From assembly GCF_019634845.1 (NCBI RefSeq), contig NZ_JAHCAQ010000003.1, positions 1 through 64,000 on the forward strand: a DNA stretch of 64,000 bases, written 5' to 3'. The position numbers and the translations under genes are program-made. Below are positions 50,137 to 60,368 of this stretch, piece by piece (position 1 is the first letter of the stretch; every line of letters begins with the position of its first letter). The notes under the pieces were generated by a model that saw nothing but the letters and a program-made list of their open reading frames with translations, searched no databases and was not told the DNA's origin. This DNA is from Dokdonella sp. (GTDB lineage Bacteria > Pseudomonadota > Gammaproteobacteria > Xanthomonadales > Rhodanobacteraceae).

Positions 50137-52848
50137 CTACAGCGCACCGAACCGGCGCGCCAGCGCGCTCTTCACGACCTGTGTCAGCGCCATGTACGCC
50201 GCGAGAATCGGCACGAGAAACAGCCAATACGCCCCCGGCAGCGGCCGGAAGCCGAATTCATCGGCGAGCGACGAGTACGGCAGCAGCGCGCCGACGACGC
50301 AGACCGCGATGCCGGTGACGGTCAGCGGCAGGCTGGCCCTGCTCTGCACGAACGGCAATTTGCCGGTACGGATCACATGCACGATGAGGGTCTGCGACAG
50401 CAGCGACTCGATGAACCAGCCTGTCTGGAACAGGTCCGCCTGCGCCGGCGTGTTGGCCTTGAGCACGAACCACAGCAGCGCAAACGTCGCATAGTCGAAG
50501 ATCGAGCTCACCGGGCCGATGCACAGCACGAAGCGCGTGATCGAGCGCATGTCCCATTGCCGCGGCTGCGCGAGATACTCCTCGTCGACGGCATCACTGG
50601 CCACGGCCGTCTGCGAGAAGTCATACAGCAGGTTGTTGAGCAGGATCTGCACCGGTGCCATCGGCAGGAACGGCAGGATCAGGCTCGCGCCGAGCACGCT
50701 GAACATGTTGCCGAAGCTCGAACTGGCGGTCATCTTGATGTACTTGAGGATGTTGCCGAATACCTTGCGGCCTTCGAGCACGCCCTCTTCCAGCACGCGC
50801 AGGTTCTTGTCGAGCAGGATGATGTCGGCCGATTCCTTGGCGATGTCGACCGCGGTATCGACCGAGATGCCGACATCGGCGGCGCGCAGCGCGGGACCGT
50901 CGTTGATGCCATCGCCGAGGAAGCCGACCACGTGGCCGCCGCGGTGCAGCGCCTCCACCACGCGCACCTTCTGCTGCGGACTGAGCCGCGCGAACACCTG
51001 GGTGTCGCGCACCGCGGCGGTCAGCGCCTCGTCGCCGAGTTGGTCGATCTCGGGGCCGACCAGCAGGCGCTGCACGTCGAAACCGACCTGGCGGCACACG
51101 TTGCGCGTCACGGTGTCGTTGTCGCCGGTCAGCACCTTCACCGCGATGCCGTTCGCATGCAGCGCGGTGATCGCGTCGGCCACGCTGTCCTTGGGCGGAT
51201 CGAGGAAGGCGAGAAATCCCATCAGCGTCAGCGCGGATTCGTCGGCGATCGAATAGGCGGCCTTGGCTGTGACCTCGCGGATGCCGACTGCGATGACGCG
51301 GAAGCCATCGTCGTTGAAGTCGCGCGCCACGTCACGCGCGTGGCTGGCGGCGTCGGCGTCGAATGGCGTATCGACGCCGGCGCGGTGCAGCCGCGTGCAG
51401 TTGTCGAGCAGTTCGGCCACCGCACCCTTGGCGATGAGGAAGTGCCGCCCGTGTGGATCGCGCACCACCACCGACATGCGTCGGCGCGAAAAATCGAACG
51501 GCACCTCGTCGACCAGCGTGTAGTGGCTCTGCAGGCGCTGGCAGGTGTCGGCGTCGGCGGCGCCGAGTACGGCCACGTCGAGCAGGTTCTTGAGGCCGGT
51601 CTGGTAGTGGCTGTTGAGCCAGGCGAATTCGAGCACGGCCGCATCGTCGTGGCCGGTGGTGTCGACGTGACGTTCGAGGATCACGCGGTCCTGGGTCAGC
51701 GTGCCGGTCTTGTCGGTGCACAGGACGTCGATCGCGCCGAAGTTCTGGATGGCATTGAGACGCTTGACGATGACGTCCTTCTTCGCCATCGCCAGCGCGC
51801 CCTTGGCGAGGTTGATGGTGACGATCATCGGCAGCATCTCGGGCGTCAGTCCCACTGCCACCGCAACGGCAAACATCAGTGCTTCGAGCCAATTGCCCTT
51901 GGCCACGCCATTGATGAGAAACACCAGCGGCACCATCACCGCCATGAACCGGATCATGAGCCAGGCAAAGCGCCGCACGCCCTTGTCGAAGCTGGTCGGC
52001 ACGCGCTGCCCCACCAGCGATCCGGCGAGGGCGCCGAAGTAGCTGCGGGCGCCGGTACCGAGCAGGATGCCGCTGGCGCTGCCGCTGATCACGTCGCTGC
52101 CCATGAAGCACAGGTTGCGCGCCTCCAGCGGCGTGTTCGCCGCGCCATCGGCTTCGGCGAACTTCTCCACCGGCATCGATTCGCCGGTGAGCGCCGCCTG
52201 GTTGACGAACAGGTCCTTGGCCGCGAGCAGGCGCAGATCGGCCGGGATCATGTCGCCGGCCGACAGCTGCACGATGTCGCCGGGCACGAGTTGTTCGATC
52301 GGCACTTCGGTGCGCTGCGCCAGCGCTGCGGCATCGGCCGCGTCGGCACCTGGCTTGCGTCGCGCGCTGGCCGTGTTGCTGACCATGCGGCGCAGCTTCT
52401 CCACCGCCTTGCCGGTGCGCGATTCCTGATAGTGGGACAGGAATACCGACATCGACACCATCGCCATCATGATGATCGCGCCGACCAGGTCGTCGCTCAG
52501 CCACGACACGGCCGCGAGTACGCTCAGCAGCACGTTGATCGGATTGGTGACGAAACGCAGCGTGAGTTCGATCAGCAGCGGACGCTTGCGTTCCTGCGCG
52601 ATGACGTTGGGGCCTGCTTCCTGCAGTCGTGCGGCGACTTCGCCCGGATCCAGGCCGCTGCCGTCGACACCCAGGCGCGCGAGCACGGCCGGTGCATCAA
52701 GGCGGGCGAACTCGAGCAGCGGCTGCGCGGTCGGCGCGGCAGGTGCCGTCGCCCCCAGACGCAACGTGACCGGTGTGCTCGCCGCAGCCGCGACGATGGC
52801 CCTGATCGGGAGCCTGGGCATGGACAGTCCTCGCTGCGACAGGGGCAT
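50137..52848 (-). CDS. mgtA: Magnesium-transporting P-type ATPase
   Basis: A 903-residue P-type (type III) ATPase that imports Mg2+. Seen: the TGES actuator motif in AALTGESMPVEKF, the phosphorylation motif VLCTDKTGTLTQDRVI, the hinge VGFLGDGINDGPALRAADVG, and about ten transmembrane helices (for example NPINVLLSVLAAVSWLSDDL and VGAIIMMAMVSMSVFLSHYQ). The start at the ATG at 52846-52848 is an estimate; a second Met nine codons in also fits. No MgtS-type leader or riboswitch is obvious upstream. Confidence 0.93.
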   Translation of the reverse strand: MPLSQRGLSMPRLPIRAIVAAAASTPVTLRLGATAPAAPTAQPLLEFARLDAPAVLARLGVDGSGLDPGEVAARLQEAGPNVIAQERKRPLLIELTLRFVTNPINVLLSVLAAVSWLSDDLVGAIIMMAMVSMSVFLSHYQESRTGKAVEKLRRMVSNTASARRKPGADAADAAALAQRTEVPIEQLVPGDIVQLSAGDMIPADLRLLAAKDLFVNQAALTGESMPVEKFAEADGAANTPLEARNLCFMGSDVISGSASGILLGTGARSYFGALAGSLVGQRVPTSFDKGVRRFAWLMIRFMAVMVPLVFLINGVAKGNWLEALMFAVAVAVGLTPEMLPMIVTINLAKGALAMAKKDVIVKRLNAIQNFGAIDVLCTDKTGTLTQDRVILERHVDTTGHDDAAVLEFAWLNSHYQTGLKNLLDVAVLGAADADTCQRLQSHYTLVDEVPFDFSRRRMSVVVRDPHGRHFLIAKGAVAELLDNCTRLHRAGVDTPFDADAASHARDVARDFNDDGFRVIAVGIREVTAKAAYSIADESALTLMGFLAFLDPPKDSVADAITALHANGIAVKVLTGDNDTVTRNVCRQVGFDVQRLLVGPEIDQLGDEALTAAVRDTQVFARLSPQQKVRVVEALHRGGHVVGFLGDGINDGPALRAADVGISVDTAVDIAKESADIILLDKNLRVLEEGVLEGRKVFGNILKYIKMTASSSFGNMFSVLGASLILPFLPMAPVQILLNNLLYDFSQTAVASDAVDEEYLAQPRQWDMRSITRFVLCIGPVSSIFDYATFALLWFVLKANTPAQADLFQTGWFIESLLSQTLIVHVIRTGKLPFVQSRASLPLTVTGIAVCVVGALLPYSSLADEFGFRPLPGAYWLFLVPILAAYMALTQVVKSALARRFGAL

Positions 52849-53033
52849 GGACGCTGCCGCTTGATCCTCGATCCGGGTGCGCGCCGATGCGGCGGCGCAG
52901 CCCGCGCGGGGCCAGCGATGGCAGGTGGCAGCGCGACTTCGTCCAGGACGGTTGCGGTCGACGACGCCCGCTCGGTCGCCGGTCTGGCCAATGCCGTCAC
53001 CGCCGCGCCTGCCGATTGTGCAAAGCGGTGCTT

Positions 53034-54053
53034 TCAGGCAGCTTTCCCGCCACCCAGCCGCGTGCTCACGGCATCGGCGAGCGCTGCCGGCAGCAGCGCC
53101 GTGATGGGCACGTACCAATGCCCGGCGCGCGCGAAGGCGGCGCATTTGACGGCGTCCTTCTCGGTCATGAGCACGGGCAGGTTGTCGCCGAAGTCGAGGT
53201 CGGCGGCGGCGAAGGCGTGGTGGTCGGCAAAGGCATGCTCGCAGACCTCGAGTCCCGCCGCGCGCAGGCTGGCGAAGAAGCGGGCCGGATCCCCGATCGC
53301 CGCGACGCCATGCACGCGCTGGCCGGCGAAGTCGGTTACTGGCCGCGGTGGCGCCGTGCCCGCCAACGGCACGGCCTGGCTGCCGACCAGTTGCATCCCG
53401 ATCTCGCCAGCATGCGCTTGGTTGCCGTTGCAGACGCGGAAATCGACCTCGTGCAGGCGTGTCAGCGGCTCGCGCAAGGGACCGGCCGGCAACAGGCGCC
53501 CGTTGCCGAAGCGGCGCCGGCCGTCAATGACGCAGATCTCGATGTCGCGGGCCAGGGCCGGATGCTGCAGGCCATCGTCGGCGATCACCACGTCGGCGCC
53601 CTGCTCCAGCACGAGGCGCGCCGCCTCGGCCCGGTTGCGCCCTACCGCAACGGGCACGCCGCAGCGCCGGCGGATCAGGCAGGGCTCATCGCCGGCGAGC
53701 GTCGGCGACGTCGCATCGTCCACGCGCATCGCCACACGCGCGCTGCCGCCATAGCCGCGGCTCACCACGCCAGGTCGCCAGCCGCGCTCGCGCAGGGCCG
53801 CGACGAGCGCGATCACGAGCGGCGTCTTGCCGCTGCCGCCGACCACGAGGTTGCCGACCACGACCACGGGCACGCCGATGCGCGCAGGCCGGCGCAGACC
53901 GAGCGCGTACGGCAGTTGCCGCAGCGCCGCCAGCGCGCGGTACACCGGCACCAGCGCCGCCAGCCACCACGGCACGGCGGCCGACTCGTACCAGATGCGG
54001 TTGAGGCGCTGAGCCAGGTCCATGCTGTCGCTTGCTGCTCGCACGTGGTTCAT
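53034..54053 (-). CDS. lpxK: Tetraacyldisaccharide 4'-kinase LpxK
   Basis: A 339-residue inner-membrane kinase that adds the 4' phosphate in lipid A synthesis. P-loop VVVVGNLVVGGSGKTPLVIA, then GVVSRGYGGSARV, DVVIADDGLQHPALARDIEI and PVLMTEKDAVKCAAFARAGH. An internal Met (54023, MDLAQRLNRIWYE) is a possible alternative start and begins the family text. It follows msbA on the same strand, the usual msbA-lpxK pair. Confidence 0.94.
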   Translation of the reverse strand: MNHVRAASDSMDLAQRLNRIWYESAAVPWWLAALVPVYRALAALRQLPYALGLRRPARIGVPVVVVGNLVVGGSGKTPLVIALVAALRERGWRPGVVSRGYGGSARVAMRVDDATSPTLAGDEPCLIRRRCGVPVAVGRNRAEAARLVLEQGADVVIADDGLQHPALARDIEICVIDGRRRFGNGRLLPAGPLREPLTRLHEVDFRVCNGNQAHAGEIGMQLVGSQAVPLAGTAPPRPVTDFAGQRVHGVAAIGDPARFFASLRAAGLEVCEHAFADHHAFAAADLDFGDNLPVLMTEKDAVKCAAFARAGHWYVPITALLPAALADAVSTRLGGGKAA

Positions 54054-54126
54054 TCCGGGCCGTCACGATACCCGAGACCCTGCCTGCGCAGGGCCTGCCG
54101 CAGCCGCGGCGCTGGCGGCAGGCCGC

Positions 54127-55908
54127 TCAATCGCTGGCCAGCGGCGCTGCACCGTTGTCGCGGAACTGCAACCGATGCAGCGCGGCATAGTGGCCCTGGC
54201 GGGCGATGAGCTCGCGGTGCGTGCCCTGCTCCACCACGCGCCCGGCGTCGAGCACGACGATGCGATCGGCGTGTTCGATCGTCGACAGCCGGTGCGCGAT
54301 GACGAGTGTGGTGCGGTCGCGCATGAGACGCTGCAGCGCATCCTGGATCAGCCGTTCCGATTGGGTGTCGAGGGCGCTGGTCGCCTCGTCGAGAATGAGG
54401 ATCGGTGCGTTCTTGAGCAGCGCACGCGCGATCGCAATGCGCTGACGCTGGCCGCCCGACAACAGCGCGCCACCTTCGCCGATGCGGCTGTCGATGCCCT
54501 CGGGCAGCGCGCGGATGAACTCCATCGCGTTGGCGGCCTCGGCCGCGGCGATGATGTCGGCCCTGCTGGCGCCGTCGAGCGCGCCATAGGCGATGTTGCG
54601 CGCGATCGTGGTATCGAACAGCGTGATGCCCTGCCCGACCCAGGCGATCTGCCGGCGCAGGCTTGCGAGCGTGTAGTGGGGCAACGGCACGCCATCGAGC
54701 AGGATCTGCCCGCTGCCGGGTTCGTGGAAGCGCGGGATGAGGCTGGCCAAGGTCGACTTGCCGCTGCCCGAGCGTCCCACCAGCGCCGTCACGCTGCCAC
54801 GCGGGCAATCGATGCTGACCGCGTGCAGTGCCGCGCCGGACGCGCCCGGATAGACCATGCCGACCTCGCGCAGCGACAGGTCGCCGCGGCACTGCGTCAG
54901 TTCGATGTGGCCGGCGTCGGTTTCGGGAGCGCGATCGATCAGCGCGAAGATCTCGTCGGCTGCGGCCAACCCGCGCTGCAGGTTCGCCTGCACCGTGGTC
55001 AGGCGCTTGAGTGAAGGCAGGATGCCGCCCATCGCCATGATGAGGGCCGTGAAGGCGCCGGGGGTGAGCGTGCTCAACATGCCCGGTCGGGTGGCGAAGA
55101 ACACGATGAGGGCGAGCGAGATCGCGGCGATGAGCTGCACCAGCGAACTGGCCAGGCCATTGGTGGCGGCAACCTTGACGCCAAGCACACGGGTCTGTTC
55201 CGACACCGCGTTGAAGCGTGCCGATTCGTAGGCCTGGCCGCCGTAGACCTTGACCTCGCGCTGCGCCGCGATGGTCTCCTCGACCACTCCACTGACGGTG
55301 CCCATCGAGGCCTGAATGCGCCGGCTGATGCGCCGGTAACGGCGCCCGACGTAGACCACGAGCGTGCCGACCAGCGGCACCATGACCAGCAACGTCAGGG
55401 TCAGCGGCACGCTCGCATTGAGCATGACCAGCACGTAGAAGATCACGCTGAGACCGTCGACGACGGCCACCTTGAGCGAGTCGGTGGATGCCTGCGCCAC
55501 TTGCTCGGCCGTGTAGGTGATGCGCGCGATCTGGTGGCCCGACGGCTCGCTGGCGAAGAAGTCGCTCGGCAGGCGCAGGTACTGGTCGAACACCTGCTGG
55601 CGCAACTGCTGGACCACGCCTCGGCCGATGTAGGCCGTACCGTAGTCGGTGGTGTAGACGGCGATGCTGCGCACGAGGAAGATGGCCACGATCACGATCG
55701 GCATCCATAGGATCATGCGTGCATCGTGGGCCACGAACAGGTCGTCCAGCATCGGCTTGATCGACTGCGCGAACAGGCCCATGCAGGCCGCATCGACGAT
55801 CATCGCCAGCACCACCAGCAGCGCCAGCACCCAGTAGCGGCGCGCGTATCCGAGCAGCCGCGCATACAGCGCCAGACCCGAACGCAGCGCGGCGCGCGGT
55901 GCGCTCAC
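54127..55908 (-). CDS. msbA: Lipid A flippase MsbA
   Basis: A 593-residue ABC exporter half-transporter. The N-terminal six-helix domain (for example YWVLALLVVLAMIVDAACMG) is followed by an ATPase domain: Walker [16 protein letters not shown], signature LLSGGQRQRIAIARAL, Walker B ILILDEATSALDTQSE. The start is the GTG at 55906-55908, overlapping the exbD stop as GTGA; the longer frame upstream runs through exbD in the wrong frame. It flips core lipid A across the inner membrane. Confidence 0.95.
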   Translation of the reverse strand: MSAPRAALRSGLALYARLLGYARRYWVLALLVVLAMIVDAACMGLFAQSIKPMLDDLFVAHDARMILWMPIVIVAIFLVRSIAVYTTDYGTAYIGRGVVQQLRQQVFDQYLRLPSDFFASEPSGHQIARITYTAEQVAQASTDSLKVAVVDGLSVIFYVLVMLNASVPLTLTLLVMVPLVGTLVVYVGRRYRRISRRIQASMGTVSGVVEETIAAQREVKVYGGQAYESARFNAVSEQTRVLGVKVAATNGLASSLVQLIAAISLALIVFFATRPGMLSTLTPGAFTALIMAMGGILPSLKRLTTVQANLQRGLAAADEIFALIDRAPETDAGHIELTQCRGDLSLREVGMVYPGASGAALHAVSIDCPRGSVTALVGRSGSGKSTLASLIPRFHEPGSGQILLDGVPLPHYTLASLRRQIAWVGQGITLFDTTIARNIAYGALDGASRADIIAAAEAANAMEFIRALPEGIDSRIGEGGALLSGGQRQRIAIARALLKNAPILILDEATSALDTQSERLIQDALQRLMRDRTTLVIAHRLSTIEHADRIVVLDAGRVVEQGTHRELIARQGHYAALHRLQFRDNGAAPLASD

Positions 55909-56336
55909 TTGGCCGCCGCGGCCGGCGTCTGCGTGGTGGCGATCGACAGGTGCGTGAAGCCGAGCTGGGCCAGCGCATCCATCGCCGTCACCACCGCCTG
56001 GTGCGGCGTCAGGGCATCGGCGCGCAGGATCACGGGGCGGGCGCGATTGTCGCCGCCAAAGCGTTCGATGCTCTCCTTGAGTGAATCCAGCCCGGGATTG
56101 AGCACCTCGTTGCTGTCGATGTAGTAGCGCCCGTCGCGGTCGATCAGGATCACGAAGGCTTCGCGCGCGACGTCGCTGTCGTGGGTGTCGGCCTGTGGCA
56201 ACGTGACCTGCATGCGCGAGTGCTGCACGAAGGTCGTGGTCAGCACGAAGAACATGAGCAGTGTCAGCAGCACGTCGATCAGCGAGATCACGTTGATCTC
56301 GAAGTCGTCCTCGCGGCGCCCCGCTGCAATGCGCAT
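55905..56336 (-). CDS. exbD: ExbD/TolR-family biopolymer transport protein
   Basis: A 143-residue protein with one N-terminal transmembrane helix (FEINVISLIDVLLTLLMFFV, with the conserved Asp facing the channel) and a periplasmic domain (REAFVILIDRDGRYYIDSNE, PVILRADALTPHQAVVTAMD). It forms the proton channel with ExbB. It starts 8 bp after exbB and overlaps msbA, giving the exbB-exbD-msbA-lpxK order of Xanthomonads. Confidence 0.94.
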   Translation of the reverse strand: MRIAAGRREDDFEINVISLIDVLLTLLMFFVLTTTFVQHSRMQVTLPQADTHDSDVAREAFVILIDRDGRYYIDSNEVLNPGLDSLKESIERFGGDNRARPVILRADALTPHQAVVTAMDALAQLGFTHLSIATTQTPAAAAK

Positions 56337-56344
56337 GGGCGGCC

Positions 56345-57016
56345 TCAGGCCTTGGCTGCGGCGGGTCGCGCGGCCACGCGCGGCGCCGCAACCGGCGCCG
56401 CGGCAGTGCTCTCGCCGGCCACGGTCAGCTCGTCGGTGAGCAGGAACACCTGACGTTCCATCTCGACCACGAGATCCTGCACGCGGCCACGGAAGTAGCG
56501 GTGGAAGGCGTAGGCCGGGATCGCCACGCACAGGCCGGCCGCGGTACACACCAGCGCCTCGCCGATGCCGCCGGCCATCTTCATCGGATCGCCCACGCCG
56601 CTGACCATGACCGCGAGGAACATGCGGATCAGGCCGAACACGGTGCCGAGCAGGCCCAGCAGCGGCGACACCAGCGCGATCGTGCCGAGGGTGTTGAGAA
56701 AGCGCTCGAGGCGGTGCACCACATGGCGGCCGGTATCCTCGATGCGTTCCTTGATCACCTCGCGCGGCCGGTTGCGCACGGTCAGCGCCGCGGCCAGCAG
56801 TTCGCCCAGCGGCGAGTTGGCGCGCAGCGCTTCCAGATGGCCGGGATCGAGCGCGCGCGAGCGCGCCCATTGCCGCACCTCGTCGCCGAGCCCGGCCGGC
56901 ACGATCGCCTTGCGGCGCAGGGTCCAGAAGCGCTCGAGGATGATCGCCAGCGCGATCGCCGAGCAGAACAGGATCGGCAGCATGGCCCAGCCGCCGGCAA
57001 TCAGGAGTTCAAGCAC
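56345..57016 (-). CDS. exbB: ExbB/TolQ-family proton channel protein
   Basis: A 223-residue inner-membrane protein: MLELLIAGGWAMLPILFCSA (helix 1), then RFLNTLGTIALVSPLLGLLG and CTAAGLCVAIPAYAFHRYFR (helices 2 and 3). The start is a GTG at 57014-57016 with an AAGGGTG ribosome-binding site; longer frames upstream are not credible. It partners with ExbD. Confidence 0.93.
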   Translation of the reverse strand: MLELLIAGGWAMLPILFCSAIALAIILERFWTLRRKAIVPAGLGDEVRQWARSRALDPGHLEALRANSPLGELLAAALTVRNRPREVIKERIEDTGRHVVHRLERFLNTLGTIALVSPLLGLLGTVFGLIRMFLAVMVSGVGDPMKMAGGIGEALVCTAAGLCVAIPAYAFHRYFRGRVQDLVVEMERQVFLLTDELTVAGESTAAAPVAAPRVAARPAAAKA

Positions 57017-57132
57017 GCCACACCCTTGTCCAATCGATCGGTCATCGCCGCGCCGATGGCGCGCCGACCGCAGCGATGATACCAGTGCCGTCGGCGCAAT
57101 CAGCCCCTGCCGCGTGGCGACCCCGGCACGGT

Positions 57133-59469
57133 TCACTCGCGCCAGTAGCGGCGCTGCCGCTCGCGCTCGCGCCGCGTGATCCGCGGCGGCCCGGCACCGG
57201 CCAGCGCCAGCGTGATGGCGCCATCCTGCGCGGTGTTGGACAGGCTGACGCCAGCGGCGGCATAGCGCGCCAGCGTGCGCGGTGAGGGATGGTGGAAGCG
57301 GTTGCGCCAACCAGCCGATACCAACCCCAGCCGCGGTGCGAGCGCGGCGAGGAAGGCGGCGCTCGATGATCCGGCGCTGCCATGATGCGGCACCACGAGG
57401 GCCAGCGCCGGGCCTTCGCCGACCCGTGGCGCGATGCCGGCCTCGGCGCCCGCGCCGATGTCACCGGGCAGCAGCAGGCGCCCGCCGCTGGCGGTGACGA
57501 GCAGTACGCAGGAGCGGTCGTTGCTGCTGGCGGCGGCCGGTTCGTCCGCACTCGGACCGAGCATGCGGAACTCGACCCCATCCCAGTTCCAGCCCTGCCC
57601 CGCCCGGCACGGCTGGGCCGCGACCTCGCCGCGATCGGGTTCGCCGGCCAGCACCTGCGGCGGCGCGAATGCGCGCACGACAGCCGGCGCGCCGCCGGCA
57701 TGATCGTTGTCGCCGTGGCTGACGATGAGCAGGTCGAGGTTGCGCACGCCCAGTGCGTGCAGACTTGGCAGCACGGCCGCCTCGCCCAGATCAAAGCCCG
57801 ACGCAAAACGCGCCCCGCTGTCGTAGAGCAATGTGTGGCGCTGGGTGCGCACGATGACCGCCAGGCCTTGGCCGACATCGAGCACGACCGCCTCGAAGCC
57901 GCCGGGCGGTGGCGTGGGGCGTACCGGCAGCAGCAGCGGCAGGAACAGCAGCAGGCCCAGTGCGCGTGCCGGCACGCCGCGCGGCAGGAACAGCCAGGCC
58001 GCGCCGAGCATCGCCAGCAGCAGCGCCCATGGTGCCGGCGCCGGCAGATAGCCATGCGCCGCCGGCCAGGTGGCGGCCCATTCGAGCAGACGCCACTGCT
58101 GGTGCGAGAACCAGGCAGCCAGCAGCAGCGGTGGCGTGGCCAGTGCCGGCACCAGCAGCAAGGCCAGCGTGCCGGCCAGGCACAGCGGCACGATGACGAA
58201 GCTCACCAGCGGCACCGCGATGAGGTTGGACAGCGCGCCGACCAGCGACGCCTCGCCGAAGAACCAGATGCCGAGCGGCAACAGCGCCACCGTCATCACG
58301 ATCTGACCGCTCGACAGTTCGTGCAGGAAGCCCAGCAGCGAACGCGGCCCGCGCACGATGCAGAGCATGAGGAAAGCAACGCCGACGAAGGACAGCCAGA
58401 AACCGGGCGCCAGCGTCGCCAGCGGATCGGCGACCAGGATCGCCAGCATGGCCAGTGCCAGCGTGTGCGCGCCGCTGGCGTTGCGGCGCAGGAGGCGGGT
58501 GAGCGCGAACACGCCGATCATGAGTAGCGTGCGCAAGGTCGGCAGGCTGCCGCCGGCGAGCACGCCGTAGGCGGTTGCGCTGGCCAGCGTCGCCAGCGCC
58601 TGCACCTGTGGCAACGCCACGCGCAGGCCCAGCGGCGGGTGCAGCAGCCAGGCCAGCCACGCCAGCGCCGCGCCGAACAGGCCGGCCACGCCGACATGAA
58701 AGCCCGAGATGGCGATCAGATGCGGGATGCCGTTGATGCGGGCGACGCGCCAGTCCTCGTTGTCGAGCCCACGGGTGTCGCCGATCGCGAATGCCTGCAG
58801 CAGCGCGGCATCGTGCGCATCCGGGACGCGTGCCGCGATGTCGCCGGCCAAGCGTTCGCGCAGCGCATCGACGCACCAGGCGCGCTGGCCAAGTGCCGCG
58901 TTGACAGCGTCATCGCGCACGTAACCGACCGCGACGACGCCGCGCTCGAGCGCCTGTCGTTCGCTGTCGTAACCGCCCGGGTTGACGAGGCCGCGTGGGC
59001 GCTTGAGGCGCAGGCGCAGGCGCCAGCGACTGCAGGCGCGCAGCTGCGCCGGGACCTCGTCGTACCACGACAGCCGCAGCAGGCCAGCGAGCGGCACGCG
59101 GCGTCCGTCGCGTTCGGCCTGCTCCACGCGCAGCGCAAAGCGCGTGGCATCCTCGCGCCGCAACGGCAGGCCCTCGACCTGCCCCACCACGACGAAGTCG
59201 TGCCCTTCCTCGGCGCGCGGCAGGCGCGCGTCGAGGGCCAGGTCGGCGCGCAGCGCACACCAGGCAAAGCCGAGCAGACACAGCCCGAGCAGACGTGCGC
59301 GCGGCAACCACAGCAACGGCACCGCGATCGCGCCGAGCACCAGGTCGAGCCAGCGTGGCGGCAACTGTGGCAGGGCATGCACCGCAAGCACGCCGGCAAC
59401 CGCAGCCAAGGCGCCGGCGGCGCCGAGCAGCGGCAGCGCGCGGGGACTGGCTGGCGGCTTCCTGCCCAT
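57133..59469 (-). CDS. comEC: DNA uptake channel protein ComEC/Rec2
   Basis: A 778-residue membrane protein for transport of single-stranded DNA in natural transformation. An N-terminal OB-type domain (DUF4131, about 90-170) is followed by the competence domain (INGIPHLIAISGFHVGVAGL and many transmembrane helices) and a C-terminal metallo-beta-lactamase-like domain (EAVVLDVGQGLAVIV, LDLLIVSHGDNDHAGGAPAV, LVVPHHGSAGSSS). Length and motifs are complete. It lies 9 bp after lolD. Confidence 0.94.
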   Translation of the reverse strand: MGRKPPASPRALPLLGAAGALAAVAGVLAVHALPQLPPRWLDLVLGAIAVPLLWLPRARLLGLCLLGFAWCALRADLALDARLPRAEEGHDFVVVGQVEGLPLRREDATRFALRVEQAERDGRRVPLAGLLRLSWYDEVPAQLRACSRWRLRLRLKRPRGLVNPGGYDSERQALERGVVAVGYVRDDAVNAALGQRAWCVDALRERLAGDIAARVPDAHDAALLQAFAIGDTRGLDNEDWRVARINGIPHLIAISGFHVGVAGLFGAALAWLAWLLHPPLGLRVALPQVQALATLASATAYGVLAGGSLPTLRTLLMIGVFALTRLLRRNASGAHTLALAMLAILVADPLATLAPGFWLSFVGVAFLMLCIVRGPRSLLGFLHELSSGQIVMTVALLPLGIWFFGEASLVGALSNLIAVPLVSFVIVPLCLAGTLALLLVPALATPPLLLAAWFSHQQWRLLEWAATWPAAHGYLPAPAPWALLLAMLGAAWLFLPRGVPARALGLLLFLPLLLPVRPTPPPGGFEAVVLDVGQGLAVIVRTQRHTLLYDSGARFASGFDLGEAAVLPSLHALGVRNLDLLIVSHGDNDHAGGAPAVVRAFAPPQVLAGEPDRGEVAAQPCRAGQGWNWDGVEFRMLGPSADEPAAASSNDRSCVLLVTASGGRLLLPGDIGAGAEAGIAPRVGEGPALALVVPHHGSAGSSSAAFLAALAPRLGLVSAGWRNRFHHPSPRTLARYAAAGVSLSNTAQDGAITLALAGAGPPRITRRERERQRRYWRE

Positions 59470-59478
59470 GGCCGTGGT

Positions 59479-60225
59479 TCACCCGCTGGCGCGTGTCACA
59501 TCGTGCAGCGAGCCGCCGCGCAGTTCGACCACGCGATCGGCGCGGGCGGCAAGTTTGGCGTCGTGGGTGACCAGCACCAGCGCGGTGCCGATTTCTTGCT
59601 TGAGCTCGAGCATGAGCTCGTAGACCTGCGCCGCGTTGCCCTCGTCGAGATTGCCGGTGGGTTCGTCGCCGAGCAGGCAGGCCGGGCGCGTGACGAGGGC
59701 GCGCGCCACCGCGCAGCGTTGACGCTCGCCGCCCGACAGCTCGCCGGGCTTGTGTTCGAGCCGCGCACCGAGTCCCACGCGCTGCAGCAATGCCGCAGCC
59801 TGCGCGCTCGCCGTCGCGATCGCGCTGCCGCGGATCAGCAGCGGCATGCAGACGTTCTCCAGGGCGGTGAACTCGGGCAGGAGGTGATGGAACTGGTAGA
59901 CGAAACCGAGGGCGCGGTTGCGCAGCTCGCCGCGCGCGCGATCGGACAGCCGCGACATGGTCTGGCCAGTGACGCTGACCTCGCCGGCGCTGGGGGTGTC
60001 GAGGCCGCCGAGGATGTGTAGCAGCGTGCTCTTGCCCGATCCCGAGGCGCCGATGATGGCAAGCGATTCACCCCGGTGGACGACGAGATTGACCTCGCGC
60101 AGCACTTCGGTGCGCAGCTTGCCTTCCTCGTAGGTCCTGGCCACGCCGGTGGCGCGCAGCACGACCTCGGCGGCGGCGACCTGCGGCGCCGTGCGCGCGG
60201 TGGCGGTGGCCGCGGTCGTGGTCAT
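59479..60225 (-). CDS. lolD: Lipoprotein export ATPase LolD
   Basis: A 248-residue ABC ATPase that powers release of lipoproteins from the inner membrane by LolCDE. Walker [21 protein letters not shown], signature [15 protein letters not shown], Walker [17 protein letters not shown]. The ATG at 60223-60225 is chosen, giving an Ala-rich N-terminal stretch before the ABC core. Follows the lolC/E gene on the same strand. Confidence 0.95.
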   Translation of the reverse strand: MTTTAATATARTAPQVAAAEVVLRATGVARTYEEGKLRTEVLREVNLVVHRGESLAIIGASGSGKSTLLHILGGLDTPSAGEVSVTGQTMSRLSDRARGELRNRALGFVYQFHHLLPEFTALENVCMPLLIRGSAIATASAQAAALLQRVGLGARLEHKPGELSGGERQRCAVARALVTRPACLLGDEPTGNLDEGNAAQVYELMLELKQEIGTALVLVTHDAKLAARADRVVELRGGSLHDVTRASG

Positions 60226-60368
60226 GGCGCCGCCCCTGCGCAGCGGCCCCATGCGCGAGCGACGCGCTGGCGCCTGGCGCGGGCCTGGCTTCGCGGCCAT
60301 CGCGGCGTGATGGTCGATGCCTGTTCGTGCATGACAGCGAGCTTCACTGGCCGCCTCCCGGTCTCTGC

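Noticed and set aside
49957..53754. A 1265-codon plus-strand open frame
   Set aside because: It lies antisense to mgtA and lpxK, which have complete families and motifs. Long antisense frames are expected at this GC content.
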